A DNA stretch of 37,822 nt from Bryobacterales bacterium (GCA_028819575.1 JAPPLB010000003.1:1-37822); one strand, 5' to 3'; positions 18,808 to 27,724 are shown, counted from the first letter of the stretch. A program made the numbers and translations. Notes: generated by a model from the sequence alone, not told the origin.

Positions 18808-20130
18808 TTACCGCGCGGTCAGGGGAACGGAGATGATTTGTTCGTCGTTGCGGGTGTAGATGTGTCGGTTGGCGTAGGCGGGGTGGACCCAGTTGACGGC
18901 TTTTCGCTCACGTCGGTTGGCGCCCATGGCTGTGGTGGGTCGGATCAGCTCGGTGCGGCTGATTTCCTGGTAGCCCTGCGGTGAGAGCTTGGCGATGATG
19001 AGCTCCCCGCGGTCGTTGTTGATGAAATAGCGGTTTCCGTGGCGAACGATGAAACCCGACACGTTGCGAGTCCGTTCGACCGTTGCTTGCTGCGATTCCC
19101 AGACTCTCTCGCCGGTTGCTCGGCGCAGGCAACGAAGCTGTCCTGAGCTGCAGAAGCCGTAGATGTAGTCGTCGTCGATGACGGGCGTGGCCATCAGGCT
19201 GTGGAGCTTGTCGGTATCGACGGCGCTGTCGCTGTCGCCTTTCCAAACCATCGTGGAGACGGGCTTTTCCGGGTCGAGTCGATAGAGGCGTGCGCCGCTG
19301 AAAAACGCCGAGACCATGATGTGCGGTTCGGCCCAGGCCGGCGTAGCGATCGGCGTGTTCATGCGGATCTTGAAGGGTTGCTCCCAGTAGAGCTCGCCGT
19401 CGTCGGGGGCCAGAGAGGCAAGCGCTCCGGCGTGCCAGACGATGAGTTGGCGGGTTCCGCCGGCTTCGATGAGGATCGGGTGCGAGTAGCCGGGCTCGGA
19501 GATGACGGCGTCGAGTGCACGCCAGATTTCCTGGCCGGTTGCTTTGTCGAGCGCGGCGACCTTGGCATTGGGCCGGCCGGCCGGGACAACGATCAGGCGG
19601 TCGCCGTCGACAAGGGGGGCGGCGGAGAAGCCCCAGGTGGGTAGCTCGGCGGAGAAGTCCTTGCGGTAGCTGCGTCTCCAGATCGGCCGGCCGGTCACGG
19701 CGTCGAAGCAGTGCAGATCCCCGACGGCGCCGAGAATGTAGACGCGGTCGCTGTCGACGGTCGGCGCGGCGCGCGGTCCCAGGGCATAGTCGAGGCCGGT
19801 GTAGTCGACGCGCCACTCGCGTGCCCAGAGGACTTTGCCGGTTTTCTCGTCGAGGCAGAGCGCGCGCTCGAACCCTTTGTTCGGCTCGGTTTGGCGATAG
19901 TCGGTGACGTAGACGCGGCCGCCGGCAACGGCGGGGCCGGAGTAGCCTGCCGCGATGGGTGTGCTCCAGCGGAGCTTGAGGCCGGTCTTGGGGAACGTCT
20001 CGATGATTCCGGTTTCCCTCCAGACGCCAAGGCGGCCTTGGCCGCGCCACTCGGGCCAGTCTTCGGCCGCAATGGGAGTAAGCGACAAACAGAAAATAAT
20101 GGGCAGACCCAGCAAACGGAACGGAACCAT
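18808..20130 (-). CDS. PQQ-type beta-propeller protein, exported
   Basis: About 440 residues from ATG 20130, which places a signal peptide (VPFRLLGLPIIFCLSLTPIAAED) at the N-terminus; a longer frame to 20352 lacks one. The mature part starts with WPEWRGQGRLG and contains repeated blades with the PQQ/YVTN pattern (ALCLDEKTGKVLWAREW, LHCFDAVTGRPIWRRSY, VAALDKATGQEIWRAL, LRCLRRATGERVWES), consistent with an eight-bladed quinoprotein-like propeller. No quinoprotein dehydrogenase catalytic motifs are apparent, so it is more likely a structural or binding propeller. It is divergent from the radical SAM gene and converges on the LamG gene. Confidence 0.85.
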   Translation of the reverse strand: MVPFRLLGLPIIFCLSLTPIAAEDWPEWRGQGRLGVWRETGIIETFPKTGLKLRWSTPIAAGYSGPAVAGGRVYVTDYRQTEPNKGFERALCLDEKTGKVLWAREWRVDYTGLDYALGPRAAPTVDSDRVYILGAVGDLHCFDAVTGRPIWRRSYRKDFSAELPTWGFSAAPLVDGDRLIVVPAGRPNAKVAALDKATGQEIWRALDAVISEPGYSHPILIEAGGTRQLIVWHAGALASLAPDDGELYWEQPFKIRMNTPIATPAWAEPHIMVSAFFSGARLYRLDPEKPVSTMVWKGDSDSAVDTDKLHSLMATPVIDDDYIYGFCSSGQLRCLRRATGERVWESQQATVERTRNVSGFIVRHGNRYFINNDRGELIIAKLSPQGYQEISRTELIRPTTAMGANRRERKAVNWVHPAYANRHIYTRNDEQIISVPLTAR

Positions 20131-20418
20131 GCAATCAGGCCAGGGAACGACATGTAAAATCCCTGAATTCGCAGCGGCGGTCAAGCTGGTACCATGTATC
20201 CTGCGAAGCCGCACCCCACGGTGATCGTTCCGGGGTTCGGCTAAAGCTTGAGCCTGCTGGATGACTGCTGACAAACCGCGGCAGACCGATACGAAGTACG
20301 CCGTCATCAAGAAACGCTGATTCATGTTGATGAGAGCTTTGTTCACAAGCATACAGGAACCCGCTCAGGCTGATACATGGTCTCCGTCAGGAGCGCCTCG
20401 GAGAGAGAAGGCAGCACA

Positions 20419-21990
20419 ATGCGAGTGCACCTCATCAACCCCAGCGATGTTGCGTTCGGAATAGGGGTCATCACCCCTCGCTGGCTTTACGTTCTCGCCG
20501 CCGCTACGCCGCGGCGGTTTGGAGAGCCTCATGTCGTTGATGAGTGCCTGGAGTTGCTCGATCCGGAGGAGATTCAGCAGGGAGATGTCGTCGGCATCGG
20601 CATTCACACCTCCAATGCGCTTCGCGGTTACGAACTGGGGCGGATCGTTCGTGAACGCGGAGCCACAGTGATCTTCGGGGGCATTCACGCCACGTTGTTC
20701 CCCGAAGAGGTTCAAGATCACGGCGCCGCCCACAGCGTCGTCAAGGGTGACGGCGACGTAGTGTGGGGAGAGGTGTTGACCGACTGCGCCAACGGTTGTC
20801 TGAAACCCCTCTATGACGGTGGGCGTGTCGAAGCCGGTGAGTTTCTGCCGGCCCGATGGGAGCTGATGCCGCCGGCAGGCTACCTGTTCGGCTCGGTTCA
20901 GACCGTGCGCGGGTGTCCGAAGCACTGTTCGTTCTGCTCGGTTTGGCGCACGGACGGCCAGAAGCCGCGCCAACGTACTTCAGACATCGTGATTGAGGAA
21001 ATTGTCGAATTGAGGCGCCTGGGATTTCGATTTATTATCCTCGCTGACGATAATTTCTACCCCGTCACGCAAGAGGATCTGCGTCTCGCGGAACAGCAGA
21101 AGAACGAGCAGCGGCTGAGTGAGTTGAGATCGATTCGCGCGGAACGATTCGAACTGATGGAGCGCATGGCCGATTTGCCGGGCGACATGATGTTCTTCAC
21201 GCAGATCACCATGGAAGCGGCGGAGGACCCGGAGTTTCTCGACGCCATGAGCGGCGCTCGCATCAAGGGCGCGCTCGTCGGTGTGGAGTCTGTGACGGCT
21301 GAAGGTCTGAAAGCGGTCTTCAAGGAGTTCAACGTTGCCGGAGACAGCTTGGTGCGTCAGCTCAAGACCTTCCAGCAGCACGGCGTATACATACTCGGGT
21401 CATTCATCTTCGGCCTCCCGACGGACCGGCCGGATACCTTCCGCGCTACAGTGAGCTTGGCTCAGGCGGCCGGCGCCACGTTCGCGCAGTTCGTGGTGTT
21501 GACGCCTTTTCCCGGAACGGTTGATTTCCAGCGCTGGGAGAGGGAGCAGGCGAAAGACCCTGTTCGGGTCGACGGCGTCCCGCTGACGCGCTACTGGCTC
21601 GTTCCCAGGCATCGGCGTCCGCGGCTTTACATACCGCATCCGAGCATGACCCACGAGGAGATTCGGCTCCAGGCGCATTACGCATGGAAAAACTTCTACA
21701 GCTTGCGGATGATCTGGAACCGTGCCCGGACTTGTACAAAAAGCATTCGGTCGCGCATGGCTTTTCTGCTCGTGTCGAAACTTTATCTCGAGATGTATGG
21801 CAAGACGGGCATCGCCACGGACAGCGCACGCATGGGACGCGCCGCGGCGTGGGCGCGCTGGCTGGCCAGGAAGTGCCTGCCTCTATTCCGCACGACCCCC
21901 ATGCCGGAATTGCAAATGCCTGTCTGGCCGCCCGCCCCTGCTCCGAGCACGCCAAGCGAGCGCAACGAGGTCGTGGCCGTCGTGCCATAG
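20419..21990 (+). CDS. B12-binding domain radical SAM protein
   Basis: 523 residues from ATG 20419, preceded by GAGAAGG 7 nt upstream. An N-terminal cobalamin-binding Rossmann-like domain (about 1-140; VVGIGIHTSNALRGYELG and VIFGGIHATLFPEE) is followed by a radical SAM barrel with the iron-sulfur motif RGCPKHCSFC (Cys166, Cys170, Cys173). A C-terminal extension of about 150 residues contains LYLEMYGKTGIATDSARM. Class B radical SAM enzymes use cobalamin to methylate unactivated carbon or to rearrange substrates. Length and architecture would be compatible with a hopanoid C-3 methylase (HpnR), but I cannot confirm that and no hopanoid genes are nearby. It stands alone. Confidence 0.85.
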   Translation: MRVHLINPSDVAFGIGVITPRWLYVLAAATPRRFGEPHVVDECLELLDPEEIQQGDVVGIGIHTSNALRGYELGRIVRERGATVIFGGIHATLFPEEVQDHGAAHSVVKGDGDVVWGEVLTDCANGCLKPLYDGGRVEAGEFLPARWELMPPAGYLFGSVQTVRGCPKHCSFCSVWRTDGQKPRQRTSDIVIEEIVELRRLGFRFIILADDNFYPVTQEDLRLAEQQKNEQRLSELRSIRAERFELMERMADLPGDMMFFTQITMEAAEDPEFLDAMSGARIKGALVGVESVTAEGLKAVFKEFNVAGDSLVRQLKTFQQHGVYILGSFIFGLPTDRPDTFRATVSLAQAAGATFAQFVVLTPFPGTVDFQRWEREQAKDPVRVDGVPLTRYWLVPRHRRPRLYIPHPSMTHEEIRLQAHYAWKNFYSLRMIWNRARTCTKSIRSRMAFLLVSKLYLEMYGKTGIATDSARMGRAAAWARWLARKCLPLFRTTPMPELQMPVWPPAPAPSTPSERNEVVAVVP

Positions 21991-22070
21991 TGGCCAGGGG
22001 TTCCCGGCCGGTCCTCCCTTACTCTCCTGGCATGGAACGTCGTCATGATACCGGCGGCGCATGGCTCTGG

Positions 22071-22076
22071 CATAAT
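22071..22076 (+). promoter_or_regulatory. Possible extended -10 promoter of the small lipoprotein gene
   Basis: CATAAT preceded by TGG resembles an extended -10 and lies 40 nt before the ATG at 22117. That gene has its own Shine-Dalgarno sequence (AGGAG 22104-22108), so this would be a normally led transcript. Confidence 0.35.
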
Positions 22077-22116
22077 ATGCGGGTCGGTTTCTCTGCACGG
22101 AAAAGGAGTCGGTTTG

Positions 22117-22530
22117 ATGTTCGGATTGAGGAGTTGGTTGATCGCCGCGGTTACGGTTGTTGCGATGGGTTGTTCGTCGGGGCCGGGCGGCGGCCGCCGG
22201 TTTGACGGTCCGGGGCCGCTGGTGCTGCATGTGAAGATCACGACGCAGTCCGGACAGGGTGCGGAACTTGAAAAGACCTTTCACGACGCCTTCTATCCGG
22301 CGGTGAGCAGTCAGGCCGGATTCAAGTTTTCGAATTTGCTGAAGGAGCAGGGGAGCGGCAACAGCTACGTGTTGACGATCGGCTTCGAAAGCGAAGACTT
22401 GCGGTTGCGGTGGGTTGCGACCGACCTGCATCAGGAAGTCTGGCCGCAGATGGCCGCTCACATGCGCGGCGAAGGCCCCGACGGCATCGAGGCGTTGGGC
22501 ATTATCGATCCGCCGATGTCGTCAGAGTGA
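22117..22530 (+). CDS. Small putative lipoprotein with ABM-like domain
   Basis: 137 residues from ATG 22117, with AGGAG 8 nt upstream. The N-terminus (FGLRSWLIAAVTVVAMGC) is a signal ending in a lipobox-like Cys, so the mature protein may be lipid-anchored. The rest (LVLHVKITTQSGQGAELEKTF, followed by alternating strands and helices) fits the dimeric alpha+beta barrel seen in antibiotic-biosynthesis-monooxygenase and related proteins. I see no cofactor-binding residues. Function is unknown. It lies between the radical SAM gene and the convergent leucine-rich repeat gene. Confidence 0.65.
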   Translation: MFGLRSWLIAAVTVVAMGCSSGPGGGRRFDGPGPLVLHVKITTQSGQGAELEKTFHDAFYPAVSSQAGFKFSNLLKEQGSGNSYVLTIGFESEDLRLRWVATDLHQEVWPQMAAHMRGEGPDGIEALGIIDPPMSSE

Positions 22531-22592
22531 GCGCCCCTCGAATCGATTCTTTTTGGCCGGATGTGCCGCGCGGGAAGCATTCCCGATCAGAA

Positions 22593-23726
22593 TCAGTCTT
22601 TTGACGATGTTTCAACGGCGTGCGCCCACCACACCAGTTCGCAATCGGGCCGCGCCGTCCGGAACCTTGCGACTCCCTCCGCGCTGACTTTCGTGCCCCC
22701 GACGGCAAGTTTCCTCAATGATTTGCTCTTCTGAAGTGCATCGAGGGTTGCATCGCTTACATTGGTCTCCGTCAGATACAGATTCTCGAGTTGCGTCAAG
22801 CGCTGGAAGATCGTGGCGGCCCTGTCATCAATGTTGCTCGCGTAGCCGACGCGCAGGCGGCGCAGCTTCGGAAATTGGGTCACGACAGCCAGATCTGCGT
22901 TGTCGACGGCCGTGCGGGTGAGATCAAGCTCGCGCAGGTTGACGAGCGGACTGATTCTCGGGAGCGAATGGAGTTCTTTGCGCCTTGCCAACGCGTGGCC
23001 GGGCCGGTCCAGCCCGCGGTCGGCGATGTTGGCGCCGCTGAGATTGAGCGACTCCAGTTGAGTGAGTTGCGCCAACCTGTGCATGTTGGCTTCGTTGAGG
23101 GCGATGCCCCAAAGCCCAGAGTCGACGCGTTGGATCCCGCTCACATCCAGATGACGCAGCGTGGGGACCATCTTCAGCAGATCGAGTCCCGGTCCAAGGA
23201 TGCGGTTTCCGCCGATCGCAAGCCGCTCGAGTCGGGTCAGTTCGGACAATGTCTCGAATCCGCTGTCGGTGACTTCGGTGTGGCTCAGGTCGAGCTCGGT
23301 CAGGCTTGTCAGCGTTCTGATATGCTCCAGGACGCGGCTCGTTACCTTCGTTCCGCGAAGATCGAGGCTCACGAGCTTTTTCCAACCCTTGATCTGCGCG
23401 ATCCCGCTGTCGGTCAGGTACTCCGCGTGGTGCAGCCGCAGATGCCGCACGTTCTCCAACTCCTTCAGATGTTCGAGACCGATATCGGTGATCCTTGTGA
23501 GGGCAAGATCGATCGTTTCCAGTTTCGGCAGCTTGGCGACCAGGGCCAGGTCGGCGTCGGTGATCCAGGTCGAAGTCAGGTTGACTCCGGTCGCTTGGCC
23601 TTCCGCGTCCGTGGCAACGGAACCGCCCTCGCTCCTCAACCGTTCGATGACGTCCTGATGAGAGAACTCGGCCGCGAACGCAGCACCGGCGAGGAATAGG
23701 CACAAGGCCGCTACCGACAGACGCAT
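22593..23726 (-). CDS. Exported leucine-rich repeat protein
   Basis: About 377 residues from ATG 23726; an ATG at 23738 overlaps a TACAAT hexamer and is less likely. The signal peptide is RLSVAALCLFLAGAAFA. The mature protein has about ten repeats of roughly 23-25 residues with the pattern T-x-I/V-T-D-x-G-L-x-x-L-x-x-L-x-x-L-x-x-L-x-L, typical of the bacterial leucine-rich repeats that alternate with TDxGL turns. Such proteins usually bind other proteins. No enzymatic domain is present. It is convergent with the small lipoprotein gene and divergent from the beta-lactamase-like gene. Confidence 0.85.
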   Translation of the reverse strand: MRLSVAALCLFLAGAAFAAEFSHQDVIERLRSEGGSVATDAEGQATGVNLTSTWITDADLALVAKLPKLETIDLALTRITDIGLEHLKELENVRHLRLHHAEYLTDSGIAQIKGWKKLVSLDLRGTKVTSRVLEHIRTLTSLTELDLSHTEVTDSGFETLSELTRLERLAIGGNRILGPGLDLLKMVPTLRHLDVSGIQRVDSGLWGIALNEANMHRLAQLTQLESLNLSGANIADRGLDRPGHALARRKELHSLPRISPLVNLRELDLTRTAVDNADLAVVTQFPKLRRLRVGYASNIDDRAATIFQRLTQLENLYLTETNVSDATLDALQKSKSLRKLAVGGTKVSAEGVARFRTARPDCELVWWAHAVETSSKD

Positions 23727-23736
23727 GGGCGGCCCC

Positions 23737-23742
23737 ATTGTA
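23737..23742 (-). promoter_or_regulatory. -10 element of the leucine-rich repeat gene
   Basis: On the minus strand TACAAT, five of six consensus bases, is followed by 10 nt and then the ATG at 23726, predicting a leader of about 3 nt. It overlaps the alternative ATG at 23738, which could then not be translated from this transcript. Confidence 0.4.
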
Positions 23743-23823
23743 TCGGACGTGCGAGCAGTGCGAGTTTCCGTGAGCCTTGACAGAGGCAGGGCGCGACGTT
23801 GACGAGCAGCGGGAGTGCATCTG

Positions 23824-23983
23824 GCAGTCCGTGGTGAAACCGCGCGTAGCGCCGAGAGCGGCGAGGCGGCAGGCTGACAAGGCGCGACGAGGGAGCATAT
23901 TGGACATATTCGACCGAGGAGCAACGCAGTTCAGCCGGGATGCATCGCCGCTTGAATGCAGCGGGGCTTTTGCCACGGGCTGC
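23824..23983. repeat. Second palindromic element with pairable ends (copy H)
   Basis: This non-coding stretch begins with GCAGTCCGTGGTGAAA and ends with TTTTGCCACGGGCTGC. The ends are inverted repeats matching at 13 of 16 positions, and the three mismatches become G-U pairs in RNA, so all 16 can pair. The centre holds the direct repeat CATATT-GGA-CATATT flanked by CGACGAGGGAG and CGACCGAGGAG. It is unlike the GTGGTGAGAAATGCAGGT family except for a shared short ACCACG-type core. It occupies most of the 326-bp gap between the leucine-rich repeat and beta-lactamase-like genes. A TAAACT hexamer just past its right end may be the -10 of the latter. Confidence 0.55.
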
Positions 23984-24052
23984 TAAACTCGCAAGGTCTC
24001 ATCGTCGCCGGACCCGCAGTTCTTGTTCGAAGTCGGCGCCACTCTTTCTGAA

Positions 24053-25069
24053 ATGCCTGTGCAACGCTCCGCTCGGATTCCGGTTCGGCGCCTGAAGCGC
24101 GGTGTCGGCATGGCCACCTTCGTGCTGGCCGTGGGGCTCATCCTGATAGCGGCTTCGACGTGTCACGTTGTCCCCGAGCACGAGGACCTCGATGCCGCAG
24201 TTCGCGCTGCCCTTTGGGACTTCAAGGGCTCGGTCGGCATCTACGCCAAGCACATCGATAGCGGACGGGTCTATGGCCGAAACCAGGACCAACTCTTTCC
24301 TACCGCTAGCGTTTTCAAAGTGCCGGTGATGATCGAGTTCTTTCGCCGCGTCGAGAGCGTCGAGCTGCTCACGGACCAGACTCAGGAATGGACCGGCGGC
24401 ATTTCCCGCCACGGAAGCGGTGTGCTCAAGGAGCGTGAGCACCCGGGTCCGCTGCCCTTGCTGGAGCTGTGCCGGTTGATGATCGCTCACAGCGACAACA
24501 TCGCAACCGACACGCTGATGCAGGTCGTCAGCGCGGCGTCGGTAAGCGCCACGATGGACGAGTTGGGCTTTCCGAACACGCACGTCGGTGGGAACTGCAC
24601 GGAGATGCACTACCAGATGGCGGATATCGATTCCCGCATCGGTTCCCCCGCTTTGGACGAGTTGCTCCTCAAACGTGCTCAGTCCGGTAGCTTGGTCGAA
24701 GCGGGCTTCGCGTCCGCCTCACCGGACGGCAATGTCACCACGCCTCGTGAGATGGGGCTGATCTTCAAGCAGATTCTTCGCGGCGAAATGGTCAGCGAAC
24801 TTGCGTCGCATCAAATGATCGGGATTCTCAAACAGACAACCGACCGCCGCATAATTCCAAGGCACCTGCCGTCCGGCACGGAAGTCGCGCACAAGATCGG
24901 AGGAACCTGGCGTGTCAAGGCCGACGTTGGAATCGTCTACTCTGAAAGCGGTCCCGTTGTCATGTCCCTCTTCGCGTACTACCATCGCTCCGAAACGCGC
25001 GCCGCGGACGTGCTCGCTGAGATTGCCCGCGTCATCGTTGATTGGGCCAGTGGACAAGGGCGCGTGTAG
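24053..25069 (+). CDS. Class A beta-lactamase-like serine hydrolase
   Basis: About 338 residues from ATG 24053; a TTG at 24023 would extend it. A basic N-terminus and one hydrophobic segment (MATFVLAVGLILIAAS, then Thr-Cys) suggest a signal anchor or lipoprotein. Serine beta-lactamase/DD-peptidase fold motifs are present: Ser86-Val-Phe-Lys89 (nucleophile and general base), Ser147-Asp-Asn149, a Glu184 at the spacing expected for the class A omega-loop Glu166, and Lys281-Ile-Gly-Gly as the KTG-like triad. It could hydrolyse beta-lactams or act on cell-wall or other amides. The modified KIG box and lack of the usual ExxLN sequence make the substrate uncertain. Confidence 0.8.
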   Translation: MPVQRSARIPVRRLKRGVGMATFVLAVGLILIAASTCHVVPEHEDLDAAVRAALWDFKGSVGIYAKHIDSGRVYGRNQDQLFPTASVFKVPVMIEFFRRVESVELLTDQTQEWTGGISRHGSGVLKEREHPGPLPLLELCRLMIAHSDNIATDTLMQVVSAASVSATMDELGFPNTHVGGNCTEMHYQMADIDSRIGSPALDELLLKRAQSGSLVEAGFASASPDGNVTTPREMGLIFKQILRGEMVSELASHQMIGILKQTTDRRIIPRHLPSGTEVAHKIGGTWRVKADVGIVYSESGPVVMSLFAYYHRSETRAADVLAEIARVIVDWASGQGRV

Positions 25070-25180
25070 ACCCACGTCCATGGCAAGGGAGCTTCGAAGA
25101 TTGGTTCCCGCACGACCCGGAGCCTCTTCACTCCTTGCGGCAGTGGAGGAAGCTTCGCTACTCTTGCCTCTCAGGAAGCC

Positions 25181-27724
25181 ATGAAGAAACTCGTCTCTCC
25201 GTTACTCTTTGTTCTTCTGTTACCGATCCCGAACCTCTGGGCGCAAGGCGGTGAGTACACCACTCTCAAGCTGCGCAGCAACTACATGTCGAGCTACTAC
25301 CTGGCTCACATGCCCAACCCCACGCCCTGGGCACCGTCCTGGTCACCCGACGGCAAGTGGATCGCCGTATCGATGTTTGGCTCGATCTGGAAGGTCGAAG
25401 TCGCAAGCGGCGTAGCCGTGGAGTTGACCCACGATGCGAAATACCATTCCAACCCCGATTGGTCGCCCGACGGCAAGTGGATCATCTATAGCGCCGATGA
25501 CGACGCCCGCAATATCCAACTCGCGATCGTCAACGTCGAGACCGGCCGTTCTCATGAGCTGACCTACGACGGACACGTCTACATGGACCCCGCATTCTCA
25601 CCCGACGGCAGACGGGTCGCCTACACGGCTACGAATCCCAATGGGACCTTCAACCTGTTCACCCGCCCGATTCGGAACGGAGACTGGACCGGTCCCGCCG
25701 TAGCGCTGAGCAGTGACAACAGGTTCCACAACAGCCGCCTGTATTTCGGTGAGTGGGACATCCACATCCAGCCCGCTTGGATGCCTGATGGCAAGGAGCT
25801 GATCGTCGTCTCGAACCGCGACGTGCCACTGGGTTCCGGGGATGTGTGGCGCATCCCCGCTGAAGCCGGAGGATTCGTTCGCCGCACGCGCATTCGCCGG
25901 GAACAGACGCTCTACCGCACCCATCCCGACGTGTCGCCGGATGGGAAGCGAATCATCTATGCCTCGACGAGCGGGTCGGCTGACCAGTTCGTGCATCTCT
26001 ACGTGCTGCCGACTTCAGGTGGCCAACCCTACAAGATGACCTTTGGCGAGCACGATCATTTCAAACCTCGCTGGTCTCCGGATGGCGAATGGATTGCCTT
26101 TATCTCGAACGAGGAAGGCGTTCCGCAACTCTGGCTGCTCGAAACCTACGGTGGCGCCCAGCAGAAGGTGGAGATCACCGAACGCCGTTGGAGGAGACCC
26201 GTGGGGAAGGTCCGTTTGAAGGTCACCGACGGGCGCAGCGGCAAGCCGACCGCTGCCCGCGTCATCACGAAGGCGTCTGACGGCAAGTTCTATGCCGGGC
26301 TCGAGACCTTTCCGATCACGGCGCGCTTTCAGGGGCTGCGCAATCAGAACATCTTCTACATGGAAGGCGAGAGCGTGATCGAGGCCCTGGAGGGCCGATT
26401 CCGCATCGAAGTGGCCAAAGGTTTCGAGTACATGCCCGTAACGCGTGAAATCGACATCAAGGAAGGGCAGACCGCGGTCGTCGACATCACACTCGAGCCT
26501 TTCGTTGATGTCGGGGCCAAGGGGTGGTACAGCGGCACGACTCACACCCACATGAACTACGGCGGCAGCGCCCGCATCACCCCTGAATACCTGATGATGA
26601 CCGCCCGTGCCCAGGACCTCGATATCATCAGCGCCCTGATCGCCAACAAAGACAACCGCATCCTCGACTGGCAGTACTTCGAGCAAGGCGGCGGTGAGCA
26701 TTCATCGTCGAAGGGTAATCCCGCGCAAATCGTTGTTTTCGGCGAAGAGTACCGGCCGCCTTTTTGGGGGCACACGTACTTCATCGGCCTGGACGACCAT
26801 TTCATCTCCCCGTTCCTGACCGGCTACGAGGGTACTGGCGTCGAAAGCCTCTACCCGACGAACACCGACATGTTCCGCAAAGCCCGGGCACAGGGCGCCG
26901 CAGTGGGCTACGTTCACGCCTACGGCGGTCAGGCCGACCCGCTCCAGGGCGGTCTCGGCGGCGCCAAGGGTTTCCCGGTCGACATGGCGCTGGGCACGGC
27001 CGACGGCTTCGAATGGTCCTCCCCGTCCCGCGGCGCAGTCACGGTTCTGCATCACTCCCTCAACAACGATTTTCGTGTCACCCCCGTCGGCGGAGAAGAC
27101 GCTCTCAACGATCTCCGCAAGCATCGCCCCATCGGTTTGATTCGAACCTACGCGGACCTGGGCGAGAACTTCACCGCGCAGGGTTGGATCGATGCCATCA
27201 AGAACGGGCGCACCTATGTCAGCAGCGGACCATTGGTCGAATTCACGGTCAACGGCCAAGGCCCGGGGCGGGATGTGAAGCTCGACAGGGGCGGTGAAGT
27301 AGCGATGGCCGTGAAAATCTGGTCCATCACGCCTTTACGCAAGGCCGCGCTGCATAGCAACGGAGAGGCTTGGCGGGAACTGCCCCTCAGCGAAGACCGC
27401 ACCCGCGTCGATTGGGCGTCGTCGATCTCTGTATCCGAAAGCCGTTGGTTCACATTGATTGTCGAGGCCGACCCCTACCCCGACGGCGGTCCTGACAGCT
27501 TTGGGCAGGCTGTCACCAACGCCGTGCGCGTCTACGTCGGGGATCGGAAAATTCGCAGCCGTGCGTCTGCCGAGTACTTCCTGCGCTGGATCGACAAGCT
27601 TGAAGGCATGGCCGAGGACTGGTTCGGGTGGCGCTCCGAGGCCGAAAAGAAGCACGTGTTTGCGCAGTTTGAAGAGGCTCGAGAGGTCTACCGCCAACGC
27701 GCTCGCGAAGCGCTGGCGGAGTAG
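25181..27724 (+). CDS. Exported TolB-type propeller fused to CehA/McbA-type metallohydrolase
   Basis: An 847-residue exported protein (signal peptide KKLVSPLLFVLLLPIPNLWAQ). Residues about 45-330 form a TolB/PD40 beta-propeller with six SPDGK/RW-type blades (SWSPDGKWIAVS, DWSPDGKWIIYS, AFSPDGRRVAYT and others). A short beta-rich linker follows (about 340-440). From about 445 to 720 is a PHP-like CehA/McbA-type metallohydrolase domain with GWYSGTTHTHMNYGG, the metal-binding start, and later GYVHAYGG and NGRTYVSSGPLVEFTVNG. The C-terminus is a helical tail. Propeller and hydrolase are combined in one chain. The substrate is not known; CehA itself cleaves carbaryl, an ester-like bond. A SD-like AGGA lies just before ATG 25181. 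Confidence 0.83.
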   Translation: MKKLVSPLLFVLLLPIPNLWAQGGEYTTLKLRSNYMSSYYLAHMPNPTPWAPSWSPDGKWIAVSMFGSIWKVEVASGVAVELTHDAKYHSNPDWSPDGKWIIYSADDDARNIQLAIVNVETGRSHELTYDGHVYMDPAFSPDGRRVAYTATNPNGTFNLFTRPIRNGDWTGPAVALSSDNRFHNSRLYFGEWDIHIQPAWMPDGKELIVVSNRDVPLGSGDVWRIPAEAGGFVRRTRIRREQTLYRTHPDVSPDGKRIIYASTSGSADQFVHLYVLPTSGGQPYKMTFGEHDHFKPRWSPDGEWIAFISNEEGVPQLWLLETYGGAQQKVEITERRWRRPVGKVRLKVTDGRSGKPTAARVITKASDGKFYAGLETFPITARFQGLRNQNIFYMEGESVIEALEGRFRIEVAKGFEYMPVTREIDIKEGQTAVVDITLEPFVDVGAKGWYSGTTHTHMNYGGSARITPEYLMMTARAQDLDIISALIANKDNRILDWQYFEQGGGEHSSSKGNPAQIVVFGEEYRPPFWGHTYFIGLDDHFISPFLTGYEGTGVESLYPTNTDMFRKARAQGAAVGYVHAYGGQADPLQGGLGGAKGFPVDMALGTADGFEWSSPSRGAVTVLHHSLNNDFRVTPVGGEDALNDLRKHRPIGLIRTYADLGENFTAQGWIDAIKNGRTYVSSGPLVEFTVNGQGPGRDVKLDRGGEVAMAVKIWSITPLRKAALHSNGEAWRELPLSEDRTRVDWASSISVSESRWFTLIVEADPYPDGGPDSFGQAVTNAVRVYVGDRKIRSRASAEYFLRWIDKLEGMAEDWFGWRSEAEKKHVFAQFEEAREVYRQRAREALAE

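Noticed and set aside
20131-20418. Gap between the PQQ-type propeller gene and the radical SAM gene searched for promoters
   Set aside because: A TTGATG-17-CATACA pair is present but matches consensus weakly, so I did not call it. No repeat or RNA was seen.
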